Below, in pieces: positions 54,080 to 63,493 of a stretch of 64,000 nucleotides of DNA (positions within the stretch are counted from its first letter, which is position 1; each line of letters begins with the position of its first letter). The stretch covers positions 58 to 64,057 of the forward strand of contig CXTY01000007.1 in the NCBI GenBank assembly GCA_001404055.1, read 5' to 3'. A model generated the notes under the pieces. The model was not told where the DNA came from, made no database searches, and worked only from the letters and a program-made list of their open reading frames with translations. The stretch is from Roseibium album. GTDB taxonomy: Bacteria > Pseudomonadota > Alphaproteobacteria > Rhizobiales > Stappiaceae. Position numbers and translations under genes: made by a program.

Positions 54080-55438
54080 ATGGCTTCGATCAAAGCACTG
54101 GCGCAGCGTTTTCCTGAAGACTTTTTATTTGGCGTGGCAACAGCCGCCTACCAGATCGAAGGAGCTGCAACGGAAGATGGCCGTAAGCCGAGCATCTGGG
54201 ATGCGTTTTCTAAGATGCCGGGTCGGGTCTACCAGCAACATTCGGGCGATGTGGCCTGTGACCATTACCATCTTTGGGAAAGTGACCTGGACCTCATCAA
54301 GTCACTTGGCGTCGACGCCTACCGGTTCTCAATCGCCTGGCCCAGAATTCTGCCGGACGGGCGCGGTCAGGTGAACGAAAAAGGACTGGATTTTTATGAA
54401 CGTCTGATCGACGGCATGGTTGAGCGTGGCCTCAAGGTCTATCCGACGCTTTACCATTGGGACTTGCCGTTGGCACTGGCGGGAGACGGCGGATGGACAG
54501 CACGCAGCACTGCCGAAGCATTTGCCGAATATACAGAGATTGTTGTCAGGCGCCTGGGCGACCGTATGGATGCGCTGGCAACCATAAATGAGCCCTGGTG
54601 CATCTGCCATTTGAGCCACCTTTACGGAATTCATGCACCTGGCGAAAAAAGCCCCGAGGCCTTTGCCGCCGCCGTGCATACCCTCAATCTTGCTCATGGA
54701 TTGGGAACACAGGCAGCACGTGCAGTCCGGTCTGATCTACCGATGGGTATCGTTTTAAACGCCTATTCCATTTATCCGGCCAGCCCTTCGCCAAAAGACG
54801 AGGCAGCAGCGGAAGGGGCTTTCCTGTTCAACAACGACATCTTTTTCTCACCCATTTTCCAGGGCAGCTACCATCCTGAAATCCTGGATGCGTTTGGCGA
54901 CAAGATGAACATTCAGGATGGTGATCTTGAGACCATCAACCAGCCGCTCGACTGGTGGGGACTCAACTATTACACCCCCATGCGGATCAGGGAGGATACA
55001 GCAGCTGATGCCGACTATCCGCGGACGGCAATCGTTCCACCTGAACAATCAAAGACGCTCACAGATATTGGTTGGGAAGTCTATGAAGACGGATTGTCAG
55101 ATCTCTTGAGCGAACTTTATGGGCGCTATGAACTGCCGCCCTGCTTCATCACGGAAAACGGTGCCTGTTACAACGACGAGCCGGTCGAGGGCGTTATCGC
55201 GGACCAGCGACGGATCGACTATCTGGAAAAACACTTTCAGGCAATGGCCAATTCCCGGGACACCGGGATCCCCGTGAAGGGTTACTTCCTCTGGAGCCTC
55301 ATGGACAATTTTGAATGGGCGGAAGGCTACAAGATGCGGTTCGGTGTTGTTCATGTCGACTACGACACACAGGTCAGAACACTGAAAGACAGCGCCTTAT
55401 GGTACAAAGGCCTGCTGGAGACCCGCAAATCGGCCTAA
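54080..55438 (+). CDS. GH1 beta-glucosidase
   Basis: A 452-residue family 1 glycoside hydrolase, cytoplasmic, that hydrolyses beta-linked glucosides. The acid/base Glu is in 'ATINEPWC' near residue 171 and the nucleophile Glu in 'ITENGA' near 358. 'FLFGVATAAYQIEGAATEDGRKPSIWD' is the N-terminal signature and 'KGYFLWSLMDNFEWAEGY' the C-terminal one. Length is typical and there is no signal peptide. It follows DUF2461 by 57 bases. Confidence 0.94.
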   Translation: MASIKALAQRFPEDFLFGVATAAYQIEGAATEDGRKPSIWDAFSKMPGRVYQQHSGDVACDHYHLWESDLDLIKSLGVDAYRFSIAWPRILPDGRGQVNEKGLDFYERLIDGMVERGLKVYPTLYHWDLPLALAGDGGWTARSTAEAFAEYTEIVVRRLGDRMDALATINEPWCICHLSHLYGIHAPGEKSPEAFAAAVHTLNLAHGLGTQAARAVRSDLPMGIVLNAYSIYPASPSPKDEAAAEGAFLFNNDIFFSPIFQGSYHPEILDAFGDKMNIQDGDLETINQPLDWWGLNYYTPMRIREDTAADADYPRTAIVPPEQSKTLTDIGWEVYEDGLSDLLSELYGRYELPPCFITENGACYNDEPVEGVIADQRRIDYLEKHFQAMANSRDTGIPVKGYFLWSLMDNFEWAEGYKMRFGVVHVDYDTQVRTLKDSALWYKGLLETRKSA

Positions 55439-55550
55439 ACACGATCGGCTGAAATCTGCTTTCAACGTCGCCGCTCTTGACCTTCCACCAAATGGAGACA
55501 CCATAGAGTGGGGATAGCGGCGAAGGGGCTTGTTAAAGCAGGAGCGAAAG

Positions 55551-56936
55551 TTGGATCGCAGATCTTTTCTGAAAGCCACATTGGCAGGGAGTGCGTTTGC
55601 GCTCGCGCCACGGCTGTCCCTTGCCAAATCTGGTGATGGCGTCTTTGAACTTGAAGCAGCCAAAGGCCAGGCTCGGCTTTATGGCGATCAAGGTGCCCTG
55701 TCTGACCTCTGGCTCTACAACGGTCAGGTACCCGGCCCTGAAATCCGGGTGAAACAAGGTGAGCGGGTCAAAGTACGTTTCACAAACAAACTGGATGAGG
55801 CAACCTCGGTTCACTGGCATGGGATCCGTATCGACAACGCCATGGACGGCGTTGCGGGTCTGACCCAGCCACCCGTCGAACCAGGTCAAACTTTTGACTA
55901 TGACTTCATCGCCCCTGACGCGGGCACTTTCTGGTATCACGCCCACAACATGAGTTGGAACCAGGTGCCGCGCGGGCTGTCGGGACCGCTGATCGTTGAA
56001 GAAGACGAACATTTCTTTGCACCTGAGACCGACATCATTCTGGCTCTCAACGACTGGCGGCTCGATGAAGATGGCGCGTTGGAAACGGCCAATTTTGGCG
56101 CAATGATGGACTTTTCCCATGCCGGACGACTTGGCAACTGGCTGACAATCAACGGTCAGTCGATGCCCGATATCCCGCTTCAAAATGGACGATGGCATCG
56201 GTTGCGCCTGATCAACACCTCTGCTTCCCGCATACTCGACATTGCGCCCTCCCGTTTCGGCGCAAAACTGATCGGTCTCGATGCCCAGTGCTTTGGCGAG
56301 GCTCGGGATGTTGATGGAACCATCCAACTGTCCCCTGCACAGCGGATAGATCTGGTCATGAGGCCAGAGCAAACCGGCACTATTCCGTTCGAAACGATGA
56401 CCGGACAACCGTTCGTTTTTGCCAATTTCCAAGTGACGGAGGCAAGCAATCCCGATGCACCACTCAAAATCCCGTCACCCAATCAACTTCCAGAACCTGA
56501 CTTGAAATCAGCGCGAACTCTTCCACTCGTGATGGAGGGCGGCGCGATGGGTGGCATGCGCTCTCTCATGAAGGACGGCAAGGCGCTCGATATGCGCCAG
56601 ATGATGGAAACCGGCGTCTTTTGGGCTTTCAATGGCGTTGCCGGCATGGAAGACACACCAATGTTTTCAGCCAAGGGCGGCGAAACAATTGTTCTGGAAA
56701 CCCGAAACGACACTGCTTTCGCACATGCCATGCATATTCACGGCCATCATTTTCGGGTTTTTGAGCGAAACGGCGAAAAGCTGAAGCATCCAGACTGGCG
56801 AGACACTTTCACCACTGTGCCGCGCGAGACGGTGAAGATTGCCTTCGTCGCTGACAACCCCGGAAAGTGGCTGATCCACTGTCACATGCTCGGCCATGCG
56901 GCCTCTGGCATGATGACCTGGTTTGAGGTTTCCTAG
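55551..56936 (+). CDS. Tat-exported multicopper oxidase
   Basis: A 461-residue three-domain copper oxidase. The N-terminus 'DRRSFLKATLAGSAFALAPR' is a twin-arginine signal. Copper ligands appear as 'HWHGIRID' and 'WYHAHN' in domain 1, and 'HAMHIHGHHFRV' and 'HCHMLGHAASGMM' in domain 3, so all four copper sites look intact. A Met-rich stretch ('MGGMRSLMKDGKALDMRQMMETG') resembles CueO-type substrate lids. AGGAG six bases before TTG 55551 decides the start. It may detoxify copper, but no copper sensor is adjacent. Confidence 0.92.
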   Translation: MDRRSFLKATLAGSAFALAPRLSLAKSGDGVFELEAAKGQARLYGDQGALSDLWLYNGQVPGPEIRVKQGERVKVRFTNKLDEATSVHWHGIRIDNAMDGVAGLTQPPVEPGQTFDYDFIAPDAGTFWYHAHNMSWNQVPRGLSGPLIVEEDEHFFAPETDIILALNDWRLDEDGALETANFGAMMDFSHAGRLGNWLTINGQSMPDIPLQNGRWHRLRLINTSASRILDIAPSRFGAKLIGLDAQCFGEARDVDGTIQLSPAQRIDLVMRPEQTGTIPFETMTGQPFVFANFQVTEASNPDAPLKIPSPNQLPEPDLKSARTLPLVMEGGAMGGMRSLMKDGKALDMRQMMETGVFWAFNGVAGMEDTPMFSAKGGETIVLETRNDTAFAHAMHIHGHHFRVFERNGEKLKHPDWRDTFTTVPRETVKIAFVADNPGKWLIHCHMLGHAASGMMTWFEVS

Positions 56937-56948
56937 AAAAATCCCGCG

Positions 56949-57743
56949 CTAAACTGCAATCGGCGCAGCAATATGCGGAAGCGGGTCATAGCCGGTCAGC
57001 TCGAAGTCTTCGAACTTGAACGCAAAAAGATCCGTGACCTGCGAATTGAATTTCATTTCCGGAAGTGAGCGAGGCAACCGTGTTAGCTGTTCCCGCGCCT
57101 GATCGAAATGGTTCGAATATAAATGCGCATCTCCAAAAGTATGCACGAAGTCACCCGGCTTCAGGCCGGTCACCTGGGCAACCATCATGGTAAGTAGCGC
57201 GTAGGAGGCAATGTTGAACGGGACGCCAAGGAACACATCAGCCGACCGCTGATAAAGCTGGCAGGAAAGTTTTCCATCGGCGACATAGAACTGGAACAGT
57301 GAATGACACGGTGGCAATGCCATTTCATCAACCAGCGCCGGATTCCACGCCGATACGATCAGACGACGGCTTTCCGGGTTGGTACGGATCATGTGAAGGA
57401 GATTTGCTATCTGGTCAATGGATCGCCCGTCAGGCGCAGGCCATGAACGCCACTGATAACCATAAACCGGCCCAAGCTCTCCGTTCTCGTCAGCCCAGTC
57501 GTCCCAGATCCTGACACCGTTTTCCTTCAGGTACCCGATATTCGTGTCGCCAGCCAGGAACCAGAGCAACTCGTGAATGATCGACCGCAGATGTAGCTTC
57601 TTGGTCGTGACTACAGGAAATCCTTCGGACAGATCAAAGCGCATCTGGTGACCGAAAATGGAGCGCGTGCCTGTTCCCGTGCGGTCGCCCCTGTCAACGC
57701 CCTCATCCAAAATTTTTGCCAAGAGATCGAGATACTGCTGCAC
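56949..57743 (-). CDS. thyA: Thymidylate synthase
   Basis: A 264-residue enzyme methylating dUMP to dTMP with methylene-tetrahydrofolate. '[19 protein letters not shown]' gives the N-terminal Arg loop, '[13 protein letters not shown]' the catalytic Cys (near residue 146), and '[16 protein letters not shown]' the folate site. The start is GTG 57743 with AAGGG nine bases upstream, giving the family's standard length; the longer frame is not used. It converges on the multicopper oxidase gene. Confidence 0.96.
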   Translation of the reverse strand: MQQYLDLLAKILDEGVDRGDRTGTGTRSIFGHQMRFDLSEGFPVVTTKKLHLRSIIHELLWFLAGDTNIGYLKENGVRIWDDWADENGELGPVYGYQWRSWPAPDGRSIDQIANLLHMIRTNPESRRLIVSAWNPALVDEMALPPCHSLFQFYVADGKLSCQLYQRSADVFLGVPFNIASYALLTMMVAQVTGLKPGDFVHTFGDAHLYSNHFDQAREQLTRLPRSLPEMKFNSQVTDLFAFKFEDFELTGYDPLPHIAAPIAV

Positions 57744-57961
57744 GGCGCTGCCCTTTGCACAATTTTGGCTGAATGAAGCGGGTGTTGCTAACTTCGCAGA
57801 TTTTGTCAAAAACGCAGCCCCTTCCCTTAACTTTCCCCAGATCCCCGTACCGCGATTGTGGATGAACTTCGTCGGCAAAGCGCCAGTGTTGCTTCAAAGC
57901 CTCTTTATTTTCAGGGCTGAAGCGCCTATATCAAGCGTGCTGGTTCGCCAGCTACGGCAAT

Positions 57962-58272
57962 AAACTGTCAGTGCAATAAACCTATCGGACCCGGGGGCGG
58001 TACCCGGCGCCTCCACCCAAGCCCATGAGGGTTAAGCTTCAGAAATCTCATGGGTTTCGGCGGGGGCGAAATAGGATCGACGAGGGCGTAAAGACTGGTC
58101 TTTTGCTCGGTATTGTTCCACCGTTATCGGGCTTTTCTAATAGTTGCAAATGACAACTATGCTATGGACAACGCTGTCGCTGCGTAATGCAGCTCCGGTA
58201 GTCCGCTAAGTCCCGTTGGGTAGCACCTTCAGGCGGGGTTCGGAGGCACCTGGCAACAGAAGCCTCCACTTC
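57962..58272 (+). ncRNA. ssrA: Circularly permuted two-piece tmRNA
   Basis: In alphaproteobacteria the tmRNA gene is permuted: the acceptor piece is encoded first, then a removed linker, then the coding piece. Here CGCCTCC-ACC near 58009-58018 is the 3' acceptor end and GGGGGCG at 58062-58068 the 5' end of the coding piece; they pair as a seven-base acceptor stem with a G-U at the third pair, the alanine identity mark. The linker folds as CCCATGAG/CTCATGGG. The tag frame starts at GCA 58146 and reads ANDNYAMDNAVAA then TAA (58185-58187). The exact 5' end of the precursor is approximate. Confidence 0.93.
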
Positions 58273-58280
58273 ATTTTTTC
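58242..58280 (+). terminator. Terminator at the 3' end of tmRNA
   Basis: GGAGGC (58242-58247) pairs with GCCTCC (58262-58267) and is followed by ACTTCATTTTTTCC. Confidence 0.8.
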
Positions 58281-58446
58281 CTTCCCAGCCGCTCAATCCG
58301 ATACCCATTCCGCTCCGAATGCTGTAACTTTACCAGGAGCGGTGCATTAATCTGGTATCACTTGGAAAAGAGCCTTTTCTTTTTGGCCTCAGAACGGCAA
58401 TGTGCTGCAGATAGACAAGATTTCCAGCGAGATTCGACGAAAACAG

Positions 58447-59025
58447 ATGTCTGAAGACCTTCTGCGATACGACATACTTATCCAGGACGCGCTGCGCGGC
58501 GCGGTCAAGAAAATCCTTGCCGAAGTGGGGCGCACCGGCCTGCCCGGAGACCATCACTTTTATATCGCCTTCGACACCAACGCTCCCGGTGTGCGCGTGT
58601 CCCAGCGGCTCAAGGAACGTTACCCGCAGGAAATGACAATCGTGCTACAGCACCAGTTCTGGGACCTTGCGATCGGTGAACATGCTTTTGAAGTTGGCCT
58701 TTCCTTTGGCGGCGTACCGGAAAAACTGCTGGTTCCCTATTCTGCCATCAAGGGTTTCTTTGATCCTTCTGTTCAGTTTGCTCTTGAGTTTGATCCAGGC
58801 AAAACGGCTGAGGAACTGCCGGAAGAGCTGCTTGAGGCAGTGGAAGAACTTGCCAAGGCAGAACAGGAACATGCCGAGAGCGAAGCCAAGGCTGATGAAA
58901 CAGCCGACGTGAAAGAAGTGGCGGTGGCTGACAACGAAAGCCAGGACAAGCCGGACGCGAAGCAAACAGACAGCGATGGCGGTGGTGAAGTCGTCTCCCT
59001 GGACGCGTTTCGCAAGAAGACCTGA
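58447..59025 (+). CDS. sspB: SspB-family ClpXP adaptor
   Basis: A 192-residue alpha-type SspB. 'YDILIQDALRGAVKKILAEVGRTGLPGDHHFYIAFDTNAPGVRVSQRLKERYPQEMTIVLQHQFWDL' is the tag-binding domain; an acidic flexible linker (Glu/Asp/Ala-rich, ~120-180) leads to the ClpX-binding tail 'VVSLDAFRKKT'. It brings ssrA-tagged proteins to ClpXP and lies 175 bases from the tmRNA that makes those tags. I use ATG 58447; a GTG at 58402 is possible. Confidence 0.92.
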   Translation: MSEDLLRYDILIQDALRGAVKKILAEVGRTGLPGDHHFYIAFDTNAPGVRVSQRLKERYPQEMTIVLQHQFWDLAIGEHAFEVGLSFGGVPEKLLVPYSAIKGFFDPSVQFALEFDPGKTAEELPEELLEAVEELAKAEQEHAESEAKADETADVKEVAVADNESQDKPDAKQTDSDGGGEVVSLDAFRKKT

Positions 59026-59040
59026 CAGACGGAGTAACCC

Positions 59041-59262
59041 ATGAGCGCGGAGATCATCAATCTGCGCCAGGCGCGCAAGCAAAAACAACGACAAGTGAAC
59101 GAAAAAACCGCCGATGACAACCGGCGCAAGTTTGGCCGTTCAAAGGCGGAGCGTGATGATGCACGCCGTCGCCGCGATGAACTTGAAAAGCAGGTCGACG
59201 GTCACAAATTGGACAAGCCTGAGGTCCAGCCGAATGTGCCAGATGACAATGACACTGCCTGA
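59041..59262 (+). CDS. DUF4169 family small protein
   Basis: A 73-residue basic protein, 'EIINLRQARKQKQR' at the N-terminus and 'RKFGRSKAERDDARRRRDELEKQVDGHKLD' in the middle, typical of DUF4169. Probably RNA- or DNA-associated by charge; function unknown. GGAG six bases before the ATG. It sits between sspB and an RHH gene, the order seen in relatives. Confidence 0.9.
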   Translation: MSAEIINLRQARKQKQRQVNEKTADDNRRKFGRSKAERDDARRRRDELEKQVDGHKLDKPEVQPNVPDDNDTA

Positions 59263-59268
59263 CCAGAC

Positions 59269-59484
59269 ATGGCACTGATCAAGCGCTCTCTCACACTTCA
59301 CGGCCACCGGACCAGTCTTGCGCTGGAATCGGAATTCTGGGACGTTGTTGAGGCGCATATCGAGCGGGAAAAACGTTCACTTGCCAGCCTGATTGCGGAA
59401 ATCGACGACACCCGGGATCCCGAAGACCGCCTCTCTTCAGCGGTTAGGGTCTGGGCGCTAAACCAAGTCAGATCCAGCAATTAG
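59269..59484 (+). CDS. Small ribbon-helix-helix (RHH_4) protein
   Basis: A 71-residue protein: 'IKRSLTLHGHRTSLALESEFWDVVEAHIEREKRSLASLIAEIDDTRDPEDRLSSAVRVWALNQV' is an RHH_4 unit, a compact form of the domain seen at 19199-19549. Probable DNA-binding regulator. Six bases follow the DUF4169 stop, so they form one operon with sspB. Confidence 0.87.
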   Translation: MALIKRSLTLHGHRTSLALESEFWDVVEAHIEREKRSLASLIAEIDDTRDPEDRLSSAVRVWALNQVRSSN

Positions 59485-59496
59485 CAGCATGCGAAG

Positions 59497-62400
59497 TTAC
59501 CGGGACGCGCCCGGCAGCACCAATGGCCCGCCAACATCCTGTGTGATCAGGTCTTCAATCGAAATTGGCGGATCAAGTGGCGGCAAACTGTTGACGGGCT
59601 TGGAAAGCGGTGTTGTGTCTAACGCTGAAGGCTCAACGACGAATGAAGGCGTTCCCAGAACCGCTCTGATACGCTCGGCGAACGGCTCAGCGTCCTCAAC
59701 CTGGACAGTTTCGCTTGGGTTTGTGGGCGCACCGCTGTCTCGTGGCAGCGACGACCTTTCCTGCTCCAACGGATCTTCCTGTCCGTCTTGTTGCAGGCTT
59801 TCTTCCAATCTGAGACGTTCTTCCTCTGCTGCAAGCGCTGCCGCTTCTTCAGCTTGCTGCACTCTGCGCAACCTTGCGTCTTTCTGACGTTTCAACTCAC
59901 GCACCAGCCGGTCACGCTCAAGGATTTCGGCTTGCAGTTTTTCAACGCGCTCAACTTCCTGCTCAAACGCGCGCAGGGTCAGATAAGCGGTAAACGGTGC
60001 AATATCGACTTGCCTGCCCGGAACTTCAACCGGTCCCTGGAACAACAATCCCACTTGTGGCTCGGCCCCGGTGACTGCGTCCTCGCCGGGATCAACTTTC
60101 AACGAGAAGTCCGCGTCGAGATCGTAAGTACCGAGATCGAGTTCAGCTGATCCGAAGATATCCGCCTTTTGAGAATCAACCACAACATTGCGCGCGCTCA
60201 AACGTCCGCCAACAAGCGTAAGCGTGCCGTCAACCCGTTCAAACGGCAGACTTCCTGCAGCCATATGACTGACAAAGACCTCGCGGATTCTTTCGTCGCG
60301 AAGATCCAATCCTGCATCAACAGCCCGAATTACCAGCGGGAACGCTTGAGGATTAACCCCTCTGAAGTCACCGTTCTCAAGGGAAAATGTTCCGCCACCA
60401 TTCAACCCGGTTACAATTGCAGAGATCGAGCGCCCGACGCCTTCAAATTCCAGGAACAGGTCCAAAGAACCTGACGCGACCGCTCTGTTGTCACGCCTCC
60501 AGACGAGCTGACGAAGGTCCGCGTTGTCCAGTTTGAACCGGCCGGATGCGGCGGCCTCGGCATCGGAGCGACGTATTGACAAGCTGCCATTCAAGGATCC
60601 ACCGGCAAATGCACCATTCAGTCCGTCAAGCCGCATAAGCGTTGGCGTAACTCTTAGCTCTGCACGCGGATTTGTTATCCGGGTCTCTTCGTCAACAGCC
60701 AGCGTATCTGCCTGAAACTGCAAAGTGACATCAAATCCATTCAAAAGAGGCGCACCGAATGGAGCCACTGGCCAGATGCTTGTGCCATCACCCGCCGAGA
60801 ACCACTGATCTGGCCCCAATACGAATTCAGACAAACTACGTAAATCAGCATAAGTTACTGACAGTTCTCCAGAAAAACGCCTGTTCCGTTCACCCGGCGC
60901 GGGTTCGAGATTACCTTCTACGCGTCCCTCGAATTCCGTTTCACCAATCTTCCCGGTTGCTCTGCTCAGGGCGATTTCGCTGCCAACGCCTTCCAGGTCA
61001 ACTGTGAAATCGGCAGGTATAGTCCCGGCCATCACCGGCAATATCCGACCAGCCATCAATGCAAGCGGGGCAAGGTCTTCAGTTTTGGCACTGATTGTCA
61101 TCCGGTAATCAGGATCGGCGTCACTCTTGAGCGAGACGATACCCTTGGCTGCCAGTTCCGACGTTCCGACAGAGGCCCCCAGTGTCACATCCAGGCCTTG
61201 TGACGGAATACCTCTGGCGGCAAGCTTCAGCTGACCGCCACCAGACGCATCGACCGGGATAAGATCAAATCCCAGCTGTTGCAGGAGCTTTGCGCCATCA
61301 GGCCCTTCAAGGTCGACGACAACATCAATCTCAGCGTCGTGCCAGACATCCACACGCCCTTGCAAATCCGCCTTCAGAGACGTTTGTGCACCACCGGCAA
61401 CGCCCGTCAGATTTAGCGTCATATCGGTGCCATCACCGAGTTCCGCGGCCTTCAGTTCAGCGTCGAATTTGGCAGGCACCAGACTTGCCGCCGCCTTTTC
61501 CAGTCGCTCTGCAAAAACACTGTCAGGAAATAGCCCGCGCGTCAGGGCTACCAGGCCTGAGAGATCCCGGGCATCGAGCGTTCCTGAAACTGCCCCTGCA
61601 GGGGCTGAAAATAGCTTGAGGATTTCGCCACTGACATCAAGGCGCGCACCGGCAAAATCTTCCGCGAACAGGCGGTCGATACGAACGCCTCCGTCAGAAT
61701 ATTCGGCTTCCAGCGCAAGTCCCTTGCCTTCGACACCACGCGCTGCAACTTTCTTGGCCCGCAGCCGAACCGATACGTCCAGCCCCTTGGGGTCTTTCGT
61801 CTGGCCGGCGTCCGTCCGCTCGGGCTGAATGAGAGCAGCTAAGCTTTCAATTTGATCCAGGTCCAGCTTTTCGGCTTCCAAACTCAGTGAAAACACCGCG
61901 TTTCCACTACGAGGTTTTCTGTAGGCAAGACCGCCGCGCGCTTCTTCACCTGACAGCGTAATCCGCAGATTGTCGAGCGCTGCGCCTTCAGGCACCAGGT
62001 TCAATCGTCCCTCGAGAGAAATCGGGTCAATACCTGTGACACCCGTGTCTGTCTTCTGCCACCAGCTGATAAACGAACCAGGCTGCTCGGAACTGATGGA
62101 AATCGCGCCACGGTAGGTCATCGTTGGCTCAAGACCAAGGTCGCCTTGTGTCGCGACCATCGTGCGTCCCGGCAAACGCCCCGCGAGGCGGGCGATGCGC
62201 CAACCTCCGATCATGGTTTCCAGATCAAGCCGCACATTTTGAATAATGCCACCGCCGGCCACAACGGCCGGAACATCCATGGAGATCGCGCCATCGATCG
62301 CAGGCAAGGGAACTGCTCTAAGTGCAGTGATCAGTTGCGCGCTTGCAGAATCAACATCGACCGGCGCCTGAGGTCCGCCGCCCAGCAATCGATCCAGATC

Positions 62401-63333
62401 AACCTGTTTGGATTTTGCCCGGATCTCAAAGCGCTTATCGCCGGCATAAATCAGGTCCGCATTTCCCGTGAGGCTTAGCCGCTTATCCTCGGGGCCGTAG
62501 CGAAATTCAAACTCCGGAATGGCGACTTCTGCAATGTCGGCTGAAAACAGTCCTTCTGAAACCCAGTTGTTCTGCTGCTCGTCTTCCATCGCAACAGAAG
62601 CGATATTGAAGCGACCTTCGAATGCCGGGGCGGCATCGGATTGATTCAGCATGCCGTCGAAAGCAAAATTCACCGGCCAATTGGTCGGCGTCACTTCCCC
62701 TTTGACCCGAAGCCCGGTTTCCGCCTGAGCGCGACCGGTTGCTACGCTGATATTGTAAGGCGCGTCGTTGAGCGTAAGACTGCCTGCCGCCTTGAATGGC
62801 CCCGCCAGCGAGCGCGCGCTGACGGACAGATTGCCATTGTCGATCCTGTGTGTTTCTCCACTGCGTGCATCGACAATGGACAGGGCTCCGTCACGGATCG
62901 TGATATTTTGAAAAGCAATGTCTTCCGGCGCCAGCTTGGCAAGCGCACCTTCGGTTTTCATGGCGGTCAGCCAGTCAAGCCGGCCTTCTTCATCCAGAGA
63001 CAGCGACAGATGCGGACGGTCCAACTCCATTTCGATGACACGGATTTCCCCTTTCAGGAGCGGGGGCAATTCGATCCGTATGTCGAACTGGGAGACAACA
63101 AGCAGCGGATCTTCCGCCTCCCCGACCCGAACATCTGAAAAACTGATGGATGGCGCGGGAAGCAAACGCAAATCAGCCTCACCAAGCACGGTTACCCGGT
63201 GGCCAAGCGCTCTTCCCGCGTAGCTTTCAAACGTTGAACGATAAACTGTCCAATCGACAAAGAACGGCCCTACCAGTGCGGCAATCAGCACCAGTACAAC
63301 GGAGATTCCAAGAGTTATGTAGACGGAGTTCAG
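59497..63333 (-). CDS. AsmA family envelope protein
   Basis: A protein of about 1278 residues with an N-terminal membrane helix, then an AsmA N-terminal domain ('GPFFVDWTVYRSTFESYAGRALGHRVTVLGEADLRLLPAPSISFSDVRVG') and a long repetitive beta-rich body of the kind now linked to lipid transport between membranes. The C-terminal ~180 residues have a coiled coil ('RAFEQEVERVEKLQAEILERDRLVRELKRQKDARLRRVQQAEEAAALAAEEERL'). The first in-frame GTG is 63291, but a CTG at 63333 has AAGGAG seven bases upstream and completes the membrane helix, so I use that. Confidence 0.9.
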   Translation of the reverse strand: MNSVYITLGISVVLVLIAALVGPFFVDWTVYRSTFESYAGRALGHRVTVLGEADLRLLPAPSISFSDVRVGEAEDPLLVVSQFDIRIELPPLLKGEIRVIEMELDRPHLSLSLDEEGRLDWLTAMKTEGALAKLAPEDIAFQNITIRDGALSIVDARSGETHRIDNGNLSVSARSLAGPFKAAGSLTLNDAPYNISVATGRAQAETGLRVKGEVTPTNWPVNFAFDGMLNQSDAAPAFEGRFNIASVAMEDEQQNNWVSEGLFSADIAEVAIPEFEFRYGPEDKRLSLTGNADLIYAGDKRFEIRAKSKQVDLDRLLGGGPQAPVDVDSASAQLITALRAVPLPAIDGAISMDVPAVVAGGGIIQNVRLDLETMIGGWRIARLAGRLPGRTMVATQGDLGLEPTMTYRGAISISSEQPGSFISWWQKTDTGVTGIDPISLEGRLNLVPEGAALDNLRITLSGEEARGGLAYRKPRSGNAVFSLSLEAEKLDLDQIESLAALIQPERTDAGQTKDPKGLDVSVRLRAKKVAARGVEGKGLALEAEYSDGGVRIDRLFAEDFAGARLDVSGEILKLFSAPAGAVSGTLDARDLSGLVALTRGLFPDSVFAERLEKAAASLVPAKFDAELKAAELGDGTDMTLNLTGVAGGAQTSLKADLQGRVDVWHDAEIDVVVDLEGPDGAKLLQQLGFDLIPVDASGGGQLKLAARGIPSQGLDVTLGASVGTSELAAKGIVSLKSDADPDYRMTISAKTEDLAPLALMAGRILPVMAGTIPADFTVDLEGVGSEIALSRATGKIGETEFEGRVEGNLEPAPGERNRRFSGELSVTYADLRSLSEFVLGPDQWFSAGDGTSIWPVAPFGAPLLNGFDVTLQFQADTLAVDEETRITNPRAELRVTPTLMRLDGLNGAFAGGSLNGSLSIRRSDAEAAASGRFKLDNADLRQLVWRRDNRAVASGSLDLFLEFEGVGRSISAIVTGLNGGGTFSLENGDFRGVNPQAFPLVIRAVDAGLDLRDERIREVFVSHMAAGSLPFERVDGTLTLVGGRLSARNVVVDSQKADIFGSAELDLGTYDLDADFSLKVDPGEDAVTGAEPQVGLLFQGPVEVPGRQVDIAPFTAYLTLRAFEQEVERVEKLQAEILERDRLVRELKRQKDARLRRVQQAEEAAALAAEEERLRLEESLQQDGQEDPLEQERSSLPRDSGAPTNPSETVQVEDAEPFAERIRAVLGTPSFVVEPSALDTTPLSKPVNSLPPLDPPISIEDLITQDVGGPLVLPGASR

Positions 63334-63493
63334 GCCTTGTCTCCTTGTTTTCCAGACTCACTGGAAATCGTTGCGGATAGGTTTAGCCGATCTCTGCCGC
63401 ACTGCAAACACGGTTTCGGTACCGACCGATGGCCACTGTCTATATTTTCAACAGCCCAACAGGTCGTTCTTATTGAACGCCTTCGATACAATA

